From the NCBI RefSeq assembly GCF_018390575.1, contig NZ_JAHBCJ010000003.1, positions 310,001 through 374,000 on the forward strand: a stretch of 64,000 nt of DNA. The letters run 5' to 3'. Position numbers and translations under genes: made by a program. This stretch comes from Bhargavaea massiliensis. Lineage in GTDB: Bacteria; Bacillota; Bacilli; Bacillales_A; Planococcaceae. The notes below the pieces were generated by a model. The model saw only the letters and a list, made by a program, of their open reading frames with translations. It was not told where the DNA came from and made no database searches. Below, in pieces: positions 34,128 through 41,893 of this stretch (position 1 is its first letter; each line of letters starts with the position of its first letter).

Positions 34128-34619
34128 ATGGACGATAAGTTGGTCACAAAAGAGGAACTGATTGAAAAAGGCTACGACTATGAAGACCTGGAGATGGAGC
34201 CGCCGAGCGACCAGCTGTTTGTGCGGACCGGTGAGGACGGGGACGACCTCGTTCCGGTCAATGGGCTGGTCTATGAACTGAGCGAGCGGGACGGCTCGGT
34301 CCTGAACTACGGGGAGTATGCGGATGGACTGCCACATGGAATCTCTGTGGACTTCCATCCCAACGGCCAAGTCAAGCAGACCCACACCCATTTCCACGGG
34401 CCGATCCACGGCGAACAACATCAACGGGACAAGGAAGGCCGCCTCGTTTTCTGGAGAGTATATGAGTATGGGCATGAGCTGAAATATAAAAGATGGGATG
34501 AGTCCGGTGAACTTATTGAAGAGAAAACGGAACCGGATGAGAGTCAATTGACGATGATTAAGCAAAGCCGTGAATTCTATCAGAAACATATGGAGCAGAA
34601 TAAGAGTGTTAACGCCTGA
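34128..34619 (+). CDS. YwqK-family immunity/antitoxin-like protein, first of three tandem copies
   Basis: A 163-residue protein built of MORN-like/YwqK repeats: YELSERDGSVLNYGEYADGLPHGISVDFHPNGQVKQ is followed by two more strand pairs with EGRLVFWRVYEYG and KYKRWDESGELIEE. It starts with MDDKLVTKEELIEKGYDYEDLEM, almost repeated in the third copy. The family includes YwqK, the antitoxin of the B. subtilis YwqJ toxin. ATG follows GGGGTGATGTAGG. The gene overlaps the second copy by 14 bases. Confidence 0.8.
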   Translation: MDDKLVTKEELIEKGYDYEDLEMEPPSDQLFVRTGEDGDDLVPVNGLVYELSERDGSVLNYGEYADGLPHGISVDFHPNGQVKQTHTHFHGPIHGEQHQRDKEGRLVFWRVYEYGHELKYKRWDESGELIEEKTEPDESQLTMIKQSREFYQKHMEQNKSVNA

Positions 34620-35106
34620 AGAAGTGTTGGAGCAAGGTGTTCCGTGGGATAATCTGGTTGAGGAATATATGAGCGACCTGGTACTGCGGCCTGATGGGGA
34701 CGTACCGTTTACCGGCCTGGCCTACGAGCTGAGCGAGGATGAGAAGAACCTTCTCTTTTACGGCGAGTATCAAGGGGGCCTTCTACATGGAATCTCTATT
34801 TTCTATTATCCGAATGGCAATTTGAAAAGTAAGGATACCGTCTTTCATGGCACAGGCCATGGGTGGTCGCGCAGATGGGATGAACAGGGCAACCTGATTT
34901 TCCTCGGGGAATACATCCATGGCATTTCCGCCCGGTTCCGTGAATGGGATGGATCGGGCCAGCTGATCGATGAAAAAACGGAGCCGGATACAATAGAAAT
35001 AGCGATCATCAATCAAAGAAGCCGTGAGAATCAGGAGCGGTGGCCGGAAGAAGCGGCCGGGTTGACCTACGATTTCCTTGAAAATAGAGGTTGGCCGAAG
35101 GAATGA
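34606..35106 (+). CDS. YwqK-family immunity/antitoxin-like protein, second tandem copy
   Basis: A 166-residue paralogue of both neighbours: FTGLAYELSEDEKNLLFYGEYQGGLLHGISIFYYPNGN, EQGNLIFLGEYIHG and REWDGSGQLIDEKTEP align with them block by block. Its N-terminus differs (MLTPEEVLEQGVPWDNLVEEYM) and its tail is longer. GTG 34606 lies inside the end of the first copy with GGAG ten bases before it, so the pair is translationally coupled. Divergence between copies suggests an old duplication and possibly different partners. Confidence 0.75.
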   Translation: MLTPEEVLEQGVPWDNLVEEYMSDLVLRPDGDVPFTGLAYELSEDEKNLLFYGEYQGGLLHGISIFYYPNGNLKSKDTVFHGTGHGWSRRWDEQGNLIFLGEYIHGISARFREWDGSGQLIDEKTEPDTIEIAIINQRSRENQERWPEEAAGLTYDFLENRGWPKE

Positions 35107-35116
35107 GGTGTTCCTG

Positions 35117-35581
35117 ATGGACGAGAAATTGCTATCAAAAGATGAGCTGGTTGAGACAGGCTATGATTACGGAGAACTGGAGATAGAAGAGCCGCCTAGT
35201 GACCGGCTGCTTGTCCCGTCAGATGACTCCGGAGAAGGAAAACCGGTCACCGGACTGGTCTACGATTTGGATGAAGAGGACGGAACACTGCTTTATTACG
35301 GGGAGTATGAAGAAGGCCTTCCGCATGGAATTTCTGTGGACTTTCACCGGAATGGACAACCAGAACGAGTCTGCCGAATCTTCCGCGGAGCGATCAACGG
35401 GGAAGAACACGCATGGGATTCCGAGGGGCGACTCGTCTTCCGAGGAGAGTATGTCTATGGGGTCCTCGTCCGGTACAAGCAATGGAATGCTTCAGGCAAC
35501 CTCATCAGTGAACAAGCAGAACCGGACCCTGATATGCTGGGGCTGATCGAGTCCCAGCGCGGGTACTATGAGAAACGTTAA
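35117..35581 (+). CDS. YwqK-family immunity/antitoxin-like protein, third tandem copy
   Basis: A 154-residue paralogue, closest to the first copy (MDEKLLSKDELVETGYDYGELEIEEPPSDRLLV). It carries the YYGEYEEGLPHGISVDFHRNGQ repeat, EGRLVFRGEYVYG and QWNASGNLISEQAEP. ATG 35117 follows GAGGTG and lies ten bases after the second copy. It is followed 18 bases later by endonuclease V, the same gene order as ywqK-ywqL in B. subtilis, but no toxin gene is present. Confidence 0.8.
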   Translation: MDEKLLSKDELVETGYDYGELEIEEPPSDRLLVPSDDSGEGKPVTGLVYDLDEEDGTLLYYGEYEEGLPHGISVDFHRNGQPERVCRIFRGAINGEEHAWDSEGRLVFRGEYVYGVLVRYKQWNASGNLISEQAEPDPDMLGLIESQRGYYEKR

Positions 35582-35599
35582 GCAAAGGAAGTGGCAATT

Positions 35600-36307
35600 G
35601 TGCAGGTGAATGACATCCATCTCCTCCGGCCGGATCTGGGGGCGTTCATCCATATCCAGGAGCGGCTGGCCAAGCAGATTGATGTAAGCCGGCCGCTCCG
35701 GCACGAAGATCTCCGGACGGTGGCCGGGGTGGATCTGGCTTATGCCGGCGAGGGCGAATCCGAGACCGGCTTCTGCCATATTGCCGTCTTTGATGCGGCC
35801 ACGATGCAGGTGGTGGAGCGCGCCGAGGCAGTCGGGAAAATTGAGATGCCGTACCTTCCCGGGTTCCTGACGTTCCGGGAATTGCCGCTGATCGTGGAGG
35901 CAGCCGGAAAGCTGAAGACGGTGCCGGATCTGTTCCTGTTTGACGGAAACGGCATCCTCCATCCCCGCAGGATGGGGATTGCCGCGCACGCATCGTTTTT
36001 TCTCGACAAACCGGCTGTCGGTGTCGCAAAAACCTATTTCAAAATAGCGGAAACGGAGTACGAGGAACCGGAACAGGAAAAGGGCAGCTGCACGGACATC
36101 ATAGTGGACGGGGAGACCCTGGGTCGGGCTGTCCGGACGTCAGCCGGTGTGAAGCCTGTGTTCGTGTCGCCAGGCAACGGAATCGATTTGGATTCATCCA
36201 CGGAACTCGTCCTGTCGCTTACAGGCTCCGAAAGCCGACTCCCCATACCGGTACGGGAAGCGGATATCTCTACGCGCAGGATGCGCCGAAACTGGGAAGA
36301 AAAATAA
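35600..36307 (+). CDS. nfi: Endonuclease V (deoxyinosine 3'-endonuclease)
   Basis: A 235-residue DNA-repair nuclease. The family motifs are all visible: VAGVDLAY with the first catalytic Asp, MPYLPGFLTFRE with the wedge Tyr-x-Pro-Gly and a metal-binding Glu, DLFLFDGNGILHPRRMGIAAH with the second Asp, and GVAKTYFK. It cuts DNA one base 3' of deoxyinosine. GTG 35600 is chosen because AAAGGAAG lies nine bases upstream; GTG 35591 overlaps that site. It is likely cotranscribed with the YwqK genes, as in B. subtilis. Confidence 0.93.
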   Translation: MQVNDIHLLRPDLGAFIHIQERLAKQIDVSRPLRHEDLRTVAGVDLAYAGEGESETGFCHIAVFDAATMQVVERAEAVGKIEMPYLPGFLTFRELPLIVEAAGKLKTVPDLFLFDGNGILHPRRMGIAAHASFFLDKPAVGVAKTYFKIAETEYEEPEQEKGSCTDIIVDGETLGRAVRTSAGVKPVFVSPGNGIDLDSSTELVLSLTGSESRLPIPVREADISTRRMRRNWEEK

Positions 36308-36314
36308 CATTTTG

Positions 36315-36370
36315 ACCCGTGATTCCGTATTTGGAGTCTCGGGTTAATCCGCCTAGACTGCCTGCGGATT
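36315..36370. other. Two adjacent hairpins in the nfi-nucleoside hydrolase gap
   Basis: The first hairpin, 36315-36344, pairs ACCCG-T-GATTCC with GGAGTC-T-CGGGT. The second, 36346-36370, pairs AATCCGC with GCGGATT. Neither has a T-run. They may weaken read-through or protect the upstream mRNA. Confidence 0.4.
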
Positions 36371-36410
36371 GCTATAACGAAACGGGAAATGGAGAAGGGC
36401 GGAATATTAT

Positions 36411-37325
36411 ATGAAGAAACTATTATTGGACGTCGATACAGGAATCGATGACGCGATTGCGCTTTTGCTCGCGGCCAAGGAATCCGAACTGGTCGGGGTG
36501 ACAACCGTAAATGGCAACACGTCGCTGGATAACGCGACGGCCAACACACTGAAGGTCCTCAGCCTGATCGGTCGGGAGGACATCCCGGTCGTCCGCGGTG
36601 CGGACCGTCCGCTTCTGCGCGAGCCCCATTTCGAGGCGAGGGTTCATGGCGATGACGGAATCGGCGGCGCGCTTGGGGATCGGGAGCCCGGACTGCCATC
36701 CGAAGGGTTTGCCCCGGACTTCATCATCGAGCAGGCTAAAAAACACCAAGGTGGGCTGACGCTCGTCCTCCTTGCCCCGCTGACGAACATGGCGCTCGCG
36801 GTACGTAAGGAACCACGGCTCAAAGACTGGCTGAAGGAAGTCATCATCATGGGCGGTGCCCTAGACACGCCGGGGAACATCACGCCCAAGGCGGAGTTCA
36901 ATGTCTTCGTCGACCCTGAGGCGGCAAAGATCGTCTTCCAGGCCGGCCTTCCGATCACGCTTGTCGGACTGGACGTCACGGAAAAGACGCTTCTTGATGA
37001 GCCCCATGTCCGGGAAATGGCGGGGAATGCAGAAGGGGAATTTATCCGTGAAGCGACCGTCCGGTACATGAACCGCTACGAGGAGATGACCGGAAGCCGT
37101 GCGTGTTCCATGCATGACCCGCTGGCGGTCGGGGTGGCGCTCGACCGGTCGTTTGTCCGGACGGAGCGGCTTTATGTCGATGTGGAGGCGAACAGTTCCC
37201 TCTGCGACGGCCAGACCGTTTGTGATTTCAATAAAGTGACAGGCCGTGAGCCGAATATGGACGTCTGCCTCGGGGTCGAGGGAGAGCGCTTTATCCGCTA
37301 TCTGATCCAAAGTATGACCCGTTAA
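36411..37325 (+). CDS. Nucleoside hydrolase (IunH/RihA family)
   Basis: A 304-residue calcium-dependent N-ribohydrolase. The N-terminal Asp cluster MKKLLLDVDTGIDDAIALLLA, the TVNGNTSL segment, PLTNMALA, IIMGGALDTPGN, AEFNVFVDPEAA and MHDPLAVGVAL match the family throughout. It hydrolyses nucleosides to base and ribose in the cytoplasm; purine/pyrimidine preference cannot be read. A GGAGAAGGGCGG leader precedes ATG. It could use nucleosides released by the secreted nuclease and 5'-nucleotidase at 49470-56018, though not linked to them. Confidence 0.93.
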   Translation: MKKLLLDVDTGIDDAIALLLAAKESELVGVTTVNGNTSLDNATANTLKVLSLIGREDIPVVRGADRPLLREPHFEARVHGDDGIGGALGDREPGLPSEGFAPDFIIEQAKKHQGGLTLVLLAPLTNMALAVRKEPRLKDWLKEVIIMGGALDTPGNITPKAEFNVFVDPEAAKIVFQAGLPITLVGLDVTEKTLLDEPHVREMAGNAEGEFIREATVRYMNRYEEMTGSRACSMHDPLAVGVALDRSFVRTERLYVDVEANSSLCDGQTVCDFNKVTGREPNMDVCLGVEGERFIRYLIQSMTR

Positions 37326-37328
37326 CCT

Positions 37329-37365
37329 AAAAGCCCGTGATGCCAATCAGGCATCGCGGGCTTTT
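37329..37365. terminator. Strong bidirectional terminator
   Basis: AAAAGCCCGTGATGCC pairs with GGCATCGCGGGCTTTT (one G-T pair) across a short loop. It serves the nucleoside hydrolase gene on the plus strand and the YezG-type gene, which ends at 37368, on the minus strand. Confidence 0.92.
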
Positions 37366-37367
37366 GA

Positions 37368-37853
37368 TCATTTGAAGAAGAACTCGAGTACCCTTCTCAT
37401 TGTGCTTTTTTCCGGACGTCCTCCGCGGGCCTTCCATTCGGGCACCACATATTTATTCGTGAACTTCAGCTCGTAATCTTCCGCACGGTCATACCGCAAT
37501 CGAGCATACCCATAATTGAGATCCAGGCAACCGGCGTCATCGATCATGAGTGTCATCGTCTTGAACGGTTCCCGTCCCAGTGCCTCGAACTCTCCGGCAA
37601 GCTTAAGGATCAGGCGTTTAATCTCGATCGTCTGTTCATGGTAATAATCCGTGGGTTCCAGGTCGAGGATGTAGTGCATCTCCGCATCCGGCAGGCATTC
37701 CGGGCTGTTTTTCCTAAAGAAATAATAAAAGTAATCGGCCCGCTCACCGCGGTTTTCACCATAGAACATGATCTTGTCCCAATCAACTGGTACCGATTCG
37801 ATGATCTTCTCAATCAGCTGCTGAGTGATTGTTTCGAGGTTGTTTGTATCCAT
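37368..37853 (-). CDS. YezG/DUF600-family immunity protein
   Basis: A 161-residue acidic protein. The start LIEKIIESVPVDWDKIMFYGENRGERADYFYYF and the later TMTLMIDDAGCLDLNYGYARL resemble YezG (DUF600), the antitoxin of the LXG toxin YeeF in B. subtilis. The C-terminus ends RRVLEFFFK. A GGAGGCGGAGC leader lies upstream of the ATG. No LXG toxin is next to it, so it appears to be an orphan immunity gene, like the YwqK copies 2 kb away. Confidence 0.75.
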   Translation of the reverse strand: MDTNNLETITQQLIEKIIESVPVDWDKIMFYGENRGERADYFYYFFRKNSPECLPDAEMHYILDLEPTDYYHEQTIEIKRLILKLAGEFEALGREPFKTMTLMIDDAGCLDLNYGYARLRYDRAEDYELKFTNKYVVPEWKARGGRPEKSTMRRVLEFFFK

Positions 37854-38120
37854 TTTGCTCCGCCTCCAAGTCTGGTTTCCATGCTATCAGAATGAAAGGA
37901 AAGCGTCATTTTGTTCAGTGAATCGTTTTTTCAGGATTGCACAGTTTAAAGGGAATTAGAGGTCATGTTTGTTTTATACAAAAACATGCGGTTTATCCAG
38001 GAATATGTGCCTCCTGTCCGGAAATATTCTGATCCGGTTGATTTTCTGATATATCGCCGATACAATGAGATGTATTATTTTAAAATTTGCTCTGATAATG
38101 AGCTAAAGGAGTGGAGACCG

Positions 38121-39311
38121 GTGAAAAAGTATGAAGAGGCGCTGAATCTGCATCGGGAACTGGAAGGAAAATTGGAAGTGACGCTGAAGTCCCCGATCGA
38201 ATCCAAGCGTGACCTGAGCCTGGTGTATTCGCCTGGCGTCGCCGGTCCCTGCCTGGAAATCGAGCAGGACCCGGAAAGCATCTATGACTATACAATCAAG
38301 GGCCATACAGTCGGCGTCATCAGCAACGGCACGGCAGTACTTGGCCTTGGAAATATCGGTGCCGCAGCCTCGATTCCCGTGATGGAAGGCAAGGCGGCAC
38401 TGTTCAAGCGGTTCGGAGGCGTGGATGCGTTTCCGGTCGTGCTGGACACGGAAGATCCGGATGAGTTCGTGAACGCGGTCAAGCTGATGTCCGGCGTATT
38501 CGGCGGAATCAACCTCGAAGACATTGCGGCTCCCGCATGTTTCGAAATCGAGGATCGGCTGAAAGAGGAATTGGATATCCCGGTATTCCACGACGACCAG
38601 CACGGGACGGCAATTGTTGTCGCTGCCGGTCTTCTGAATGCGTCTCGGCTCACAGGGCGCGAACTCCGCGACATGAAGGTCGTCATGAACGGCGCGGGTG
38701 CGGCAGGTGTGGCGATTGCAAAGCTGCTGCTCGGATTCGGCGTGGAACAGATTGTCATGTGCGATACGGCAGGCGCGATCTACGAAGGCCGGGCGGAGCG
38801 GATGAATGCGATGAAGGAATCGATCGCACAGATGACAAACCCTGAGAAGAAAAGCGGCAGCCTGGCTGAAGTCATCGTCGGCGCGGATGTATTTATCGGA
38901 GTATCCGCGGCAGGCGCGCTTACTCAGGACATGGTCCGCACGATGGCGGAGGAGCCGATCATCTTCGCGATGGCAAATCCGGTTCCGGAGATCATGCCGG
39001 ATGAGGCAAAAGCTGCCGGTGCCCGCATCGTCGGGACGGGCCGCTCGGACTTCCCGAACCAAGTCAATAACATTCTCGCATTCCCTGGTATCTTCCGGGG
39101 CGCGCTCAGTGTGCGTGCGAGCGAAGTGAACGAGGAAATGAAACGTGCCGCTGCCCACGCGATCGCGGACCTGATCGGCCGCACGGCACTCACCGATGAC
39201 CGGATCATCCCGGATCCGTTTGACGTGCGGGTTGCGGACGCGGTGGCGAAATCAGTCGCGGAAGCCGCGGTCCGGACGGGCGTCGCCCGGAAAGCACCGG
39301 TCAAAGCCTGA
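38121..39311 (+). CDS. NAD(P)-dependent malic enzyme
   Basis: A 396-residue oxidative decarboxylase converting malate to pyruvate and CO2. The catalytic tyrosine is in SLVYSPGVAGPC; the lysine and metal ligands are in GKAALFKRFGGVDAFPVVLDT, GGINLEDIAAPACFEIE and VFHDDQHGTAIV. The Rossmann motif is MNGAGAAGVAIAKLLLGFG. GTG 38121 after AAAGGAG gives the normal family length; the frame is open to 37965 but that extension is unlike malic enzymes. It stands alone with its own promoter region. Confidence 0.93.
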   Translation: MKKYEEALNLHRELEGKLEVTLKSPIESKRDLSLVYSPGVAGPCLEIEQDPESIYDYTIKGHTVGVISNGTAVLGLGNIGAAASIPVMEGKAALFKRFGGVDAFPVVLDTEDPDEFVNAVKLMSGVFGGINLEDIAAPACFEIEDRLKEELDIPVFHDDQHGTAIVVAAGLLNASRLTGRELRDMKVVMNGAGAAGVAIAKLLLGFGVEQIVMCDTAGAIYEGRAERMNAMKESIAQMTNPEKKSGSLAEVIVGADVFIGVSAAGALTQDMVRTMAEEPIIFAMANPVPEIMPDEAKAAGARIVGTGRSDFPNQVNNILAFPGIFRGALSVRASEVNEEMKRAAAHAIADLIGRTALTDDRIIPDPFDVRVADAVAKSVAEAAVRTGVARKAPVKA

Positions 39312-39384
39312 CCATCCCCTCATTCCCACAGTGTCCGTAAAGCGATATAATGGAACGGACAACGAGTGGAATGGGGGAAACAGG

Positions 39385-39648
39385 ATGTCTTATTATGTGG
39401 TTTATCTGCCGATGAAAAACGAGGAACTGAGCCAAACACTGCGTCCGGACCATCTGGCGTTTCTGGATGAGCAGATTGAGAAGGGCAATGTGAAAGCAAA
39501 GGGCCGGTTTGCCGACGGCTCCGGCGGCATGGTAATTTATCAGGCCGAGTCACTGGAAGCTGCGGAGGAAGTCGCCAAGCAGGACCCGTACGTCGAAAAA
39601 GGCGCACGCGGGATGGAAATCAAAGAATGGATCGCGACTTTCGCGTGA
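39385..39648 (+). CDS. YciI-like protein
   Basis: An 87-residue ferredoxin-fold protein: MSYYVVYLPMKNEELSQTLR, then HLAFLDEQIEKGNVKAKGRFADGSGGMVIYQAESLEAAEEVAKQDPYV, the pattern of YciI/YCII proteins with the conserved His and Asp-Pro. The function is uncertain; relatives include small dehalogenase-like or stress proteins. ATG follows TGGGGGAAACAGG. The longer frame from 39196 overlaps the malic enzyme gene and is not used. A strong terminator follows. Confidence 0.83.
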   Translation: MSYYVVYLPMKNEELSQTLRPDHLAFLDEQIEKGNVKAKGRFADGSGGMVIYQAESLEAAEEVAKQDPYVEKGARGMEIKEWIATFA

Positions 39649-39653
39649 ATGAG

Positions 39654-39691
39654 AAAACCAGCAGCCGGCGGACGGCTGCTGGTTTTTTTTT
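39654..39691 (+). terminator. Strong terminator after the YciI-like gene
   Basis: AACCAGCAGCCG (39656-39667) pairs with CGGCTGCTGGTT (39673-39684) and is followed by a run of T extending to 39691; an A-run precedes it. Confidence 0.93.
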
Positions 39692-39716
39692 GAGCTTGTA
39701 TAGGGGGCGGCCACTT

Positions 39717-39821
39717 GAGTATGTGAACGTCTCAATAGAGTATAGCAACGTTTCACCTCAGTATGTCAACGGTTCACATCAGTATAGCAACGTCTCGCCT
39801 CAGTATGTCAACGTCTCAATG
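39717..39821. repeat. Five tandem copies of a 21-bp unit with alternating subtypes
   Basis: Five head-to-tail 21-base units begin at 39717, 39738, 39759, 39780 and 39801. All share (C/G)AGTAT then AACG, for example CAGTATGTCAACG. Units 1, 3 and 5 read AGTATGT(G/C)AACG and units 2 and 4 read AGTATAGCAACG, so a 42-base pattern is overlaid. In one frame they would encode Q-Y-(V/S)-N-V-S-x heptads, but that frame begins ahead of the preceding terminator. The array lies between converging transcription units. Confidence 0.93.
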
Positions 39822-39833
39822 TAATCTGCGGAT

Positions 39834-40838
39834 TCATCCGCTCTTCCTCATCAGATAAAGGAAGTACGGTGCGCCGATGAGGGCGGCAATGATACCGGCC
39901 GGGACGGTGAAGGCCGGGATAGAGTGGCCGATCGTGTCCGCTGCGAGGAGGAGACCCGCGCCGATCAGTAACGCCGCCGGCAGGTAATGCTGGTGGCGCG
40001 GCCCGGCGATGGCCTTGGCGATATGCGGGGCCATCAGCCCGATAAAGGCTATATAGCCGGTGACGGAGATGGCGGCTGCGGCAAGGGCGACGGAGATCGC
40101 GATTAAACTCATCCGGCTCCGGGTCAGCTTCAGGCCGAGACCGATCGCCGAAGGTTCGCCGAGCGCCAGGATATTGAGCGTGTTCGACCGGTACAGGACA
40201 AAAGGGACGAGCACAATGATCCACGGCAGGAGGGCAAGCACAAACGGCCAATCGGCGCCCCATACGCTTCCGGCGAGCCACTGTGCGACAAATGCGGCCT
40301 CCTGGCGCTCAGCGCCGGAGATGAGGAGCATCATGCCGCCGGACAGGGCGGAAGCAAATCCGATTCCGACCAGAAGAAGGCGCATCGGGCGCAGCCCCCG
40401 CCCTTTCTCAACCGAGAACAAGTAGATGAGGGCGGCCGTCACGATGGCTCCGGCAAAGCCGACTGCCGGAAGCAGATAGGCGTAATACGGGATGTCTCCA
40501 CCGGCAAACAGATAAAACACGGTGATGGCGAATCCCGCTCCGGAATGGATCCCGATAATGCCCGGGTCCGCCAGGTCATTCCGCGTGACGGTCTGCAGGA
40601 TCGACCCGGATACCGCAAGCGCTACCCCCGCAAGCACGAGCACCGCAATCCTCGGCAAACGGACTTCCAGCAGGATGAAGGACTCCTTGAACGTGCCGTT
40701 GCCGGTCAGGACGGGGAGAAGACGGTCGATCGTCACACCGGCAGCGCCTGCCGAGAGGGCGGCGATGAGGACAGCGACGAACAGTACGGCGAGCAAAAGT
40801 GTCCGGCGGAGCGGCCGGCGTTTTTTCAGATTACGCAT
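39834..40838 (-). CDS. Iron-siderophore ABC transporter permease (FecCD family)
   Basis: A 334-residue membrane protein with about nine to ten hydrophobic segments. FecCD landmarks are visible: RLPRIAVLVLAGVALAVSGSILQTVTRNDLADPGIIGIHSGAGFA, GEPSAIGLGLKLTRSRM, and YIAFIGLMAPHIAKAI near the C-terminus. It pairs with the preceding permease (eight-base overlap) to carry ferric siderophore. It is the last gene of the Fur-controlled operon. Confidence 0.93.
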   Translation of the reverse strand: MRNLKKRRPLRRTLLLAVLFVAVLIAALSAGAAGVTIDRLLPVLTGNGTFKESFILLEVRLPRIAVLVLAGVALAVSGSILQTVTRNDLADPGIIGIHSGAGFAITVFYLFAGGDIPYYAYLLPAVGFAGAIVTAALIYLFSVEKGRGLRPMRLLLVGIGFASALSGGMMLLISGAERQEAAFVAQWLAGSVWGADWPFVLALLPWIIVLVPFVLYRSNTLNILALGEPSAIGLGLKLTRSRMSLIAISVALAAAAISVTGYIAFIGLMAPHIAKAIAGPRHQHYLPAALLIGAGLLLAADTIGHSIPAFTVPAGIIAALIGAPYFLYLMRKSG

Positions 40839-41829
40839 CCCGGAGCCCTCCTTTCCGGACGATCACGAGGAAAAAGGGGAGGCCGATCAGTGCGGTGATG
40901 GCGACGACCGGCGTCTCGAATGGCGCATTCAAGGTACGGCCCGCCAGATCGGCAAGCACCATGAACACAGAGCCGAGCAGGGCGCTCATCGGGATGATCC
41001 GTGTATAATCCGAACCGCTGAAGGTCCGCACGATATGCGGGATGATCAGGCCGACAAACGCCAGATTGCCGACAAGGGCGACGGCAGCGCCTGCGAGAAG
41101 GGCAGTGATGCCCATCATGATGGCTTTCATCAGGAATACCCGCTGGCCCAGCCCGGCTGCGACGTCTTCCTGGAGGCTGAGGATGGTCAGCTGTCTGCTG
41201 ACGGCAATGGCGCCGATCAGCCCGATCGCGATAAACGGGACGACGATGAGCGCTTTCGGGGTTGTGCCCATGAGGCCGCCCGCCGTCCAGAGCGATACAT
41301 CCTTGGAAATCTGGAAGACGATTCCCGTTCCGTCCGCGACAGCCTGAAGAAAAGCCGAGACAGCGGCGCCCGCGACGACCAGACGCATCGCAGACATGCC
41401 GCCCCGGCTGGACGCGCCGATCCCGAAGACCAAGATCATGCCGGCAGCGGCACCGACAAAGCAGGCGGCAAGGATTCCGAGGTAGGGAATGCCGGGAATC
41501 AGTGCCAGCGACAGGGCTAGCGCGGCGTTCGCACCGGAAGTGAGCCCGAGGAGGCCGGGGTCCGCCAGCGGGTTGCGGGTCACTCCCTGCATGATCGCGC
41601 CCGCGACACCGAGCGCCGCTCCGGTGAAGATGGCCGCCACTACACGCGGAATTCGCAGTTCGCGGAGAATAGCCGCATGCTCGCCGGCCGATGAGAACAC
41701 CGCCTGCCACACATCACGGATGCCGGTATCCGCGGCCCCAAGCGTCAGCGCCGCGACAAAGGATGCGGCCACAAGAAGGCCGCCGAACGCAAGCTGTATT
41801 GGAAATGGAAGAAATCGTTTAGTGGTCAT
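40831..41829 (-). CDS. Iron-siderophore ABC transporter permease (FecCD family)
   Basis: A 332-residue polytopic membrane protein with RIPRVVAAIFTGAALGVAGAIMQGVTRNPLADPGLLGLTSGANAA, the classical FecCD signature, and VALVGNLAFVGLIIPHIVRTFSG near the end. It is the heterodimer partner of the downstream permease. It lies 65 bases behind the binding-protein gene, with a hairpin between them. Confidence 0.93.
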   Translation of the reverse strand: MTTKRFLPFPIQLAFGGLLVAASFVAALTLGAADTGIRDVWQAVFSSAGEHAAILRELRIPRVVAAIFTGAALGVAGAIMQGVTRNPLADPGLLGLTSGANAALALSLALIPGIPYLGILAACFVGAAAGMILVFGIGASSRGGMSAMRLVVAGAAVSAFLQAVADGTGIVFQISKDVSLWTAGGLMGTTPKALIVVPFIAIGLIGAIAVSRQLTILSLQEDVAAGLGQRVFLMKAIMMGITALLAGAAVALVGNLAFVGLIIPHIVRTFSGSDYTRIIPMSALLGSVFMVLADLAGRTLNAPFETPVVAITALIGLPFFLVIVRKGGLRDA

Positions 41830-41858
41830 ATCGTTTGATCACTTTCCTCAATCAACGG

Positions 41859-41887
41859 AAAAGCGGCCCGTAAAATTGGCCGCTTTT
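41859..41887 (-). terminator. Intra-operon hairpin between binding-protein and permease genes
   Basis: AAAAGCGGCC (41859-41868) and GGCCGCTTTT (41878-41887) form a perfect ten-base-pair stem. On the minus strand it follows the binding-protein gene by a few bases and ends in TTTT. It probably lets most transcripts stop here, giving more binding protein than permease. Confidence 0.75.
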
Positions 41888-41893
41888 CTTCTG

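Noticed and set aside
38103-39158. 351-codon minus-strand frame
   Set aside because: It is fully antisense to the malic enzyme gene, which carries all catalytic motifs.
39627-39824. 65-codon frame containing the heptad form of the 21-bp repeat
   Set aside because: It starts inside the YciI gene and crosses a strong terminator, so it is unlikely to be translated.
40522-41520. 332-codon open frame on the plus strand
   Set aside because: It lies antisense to the two FecCD permease genes and reads as low-complexity Arg/Asp/His-rich sequence, typical of GC-rich shadows.
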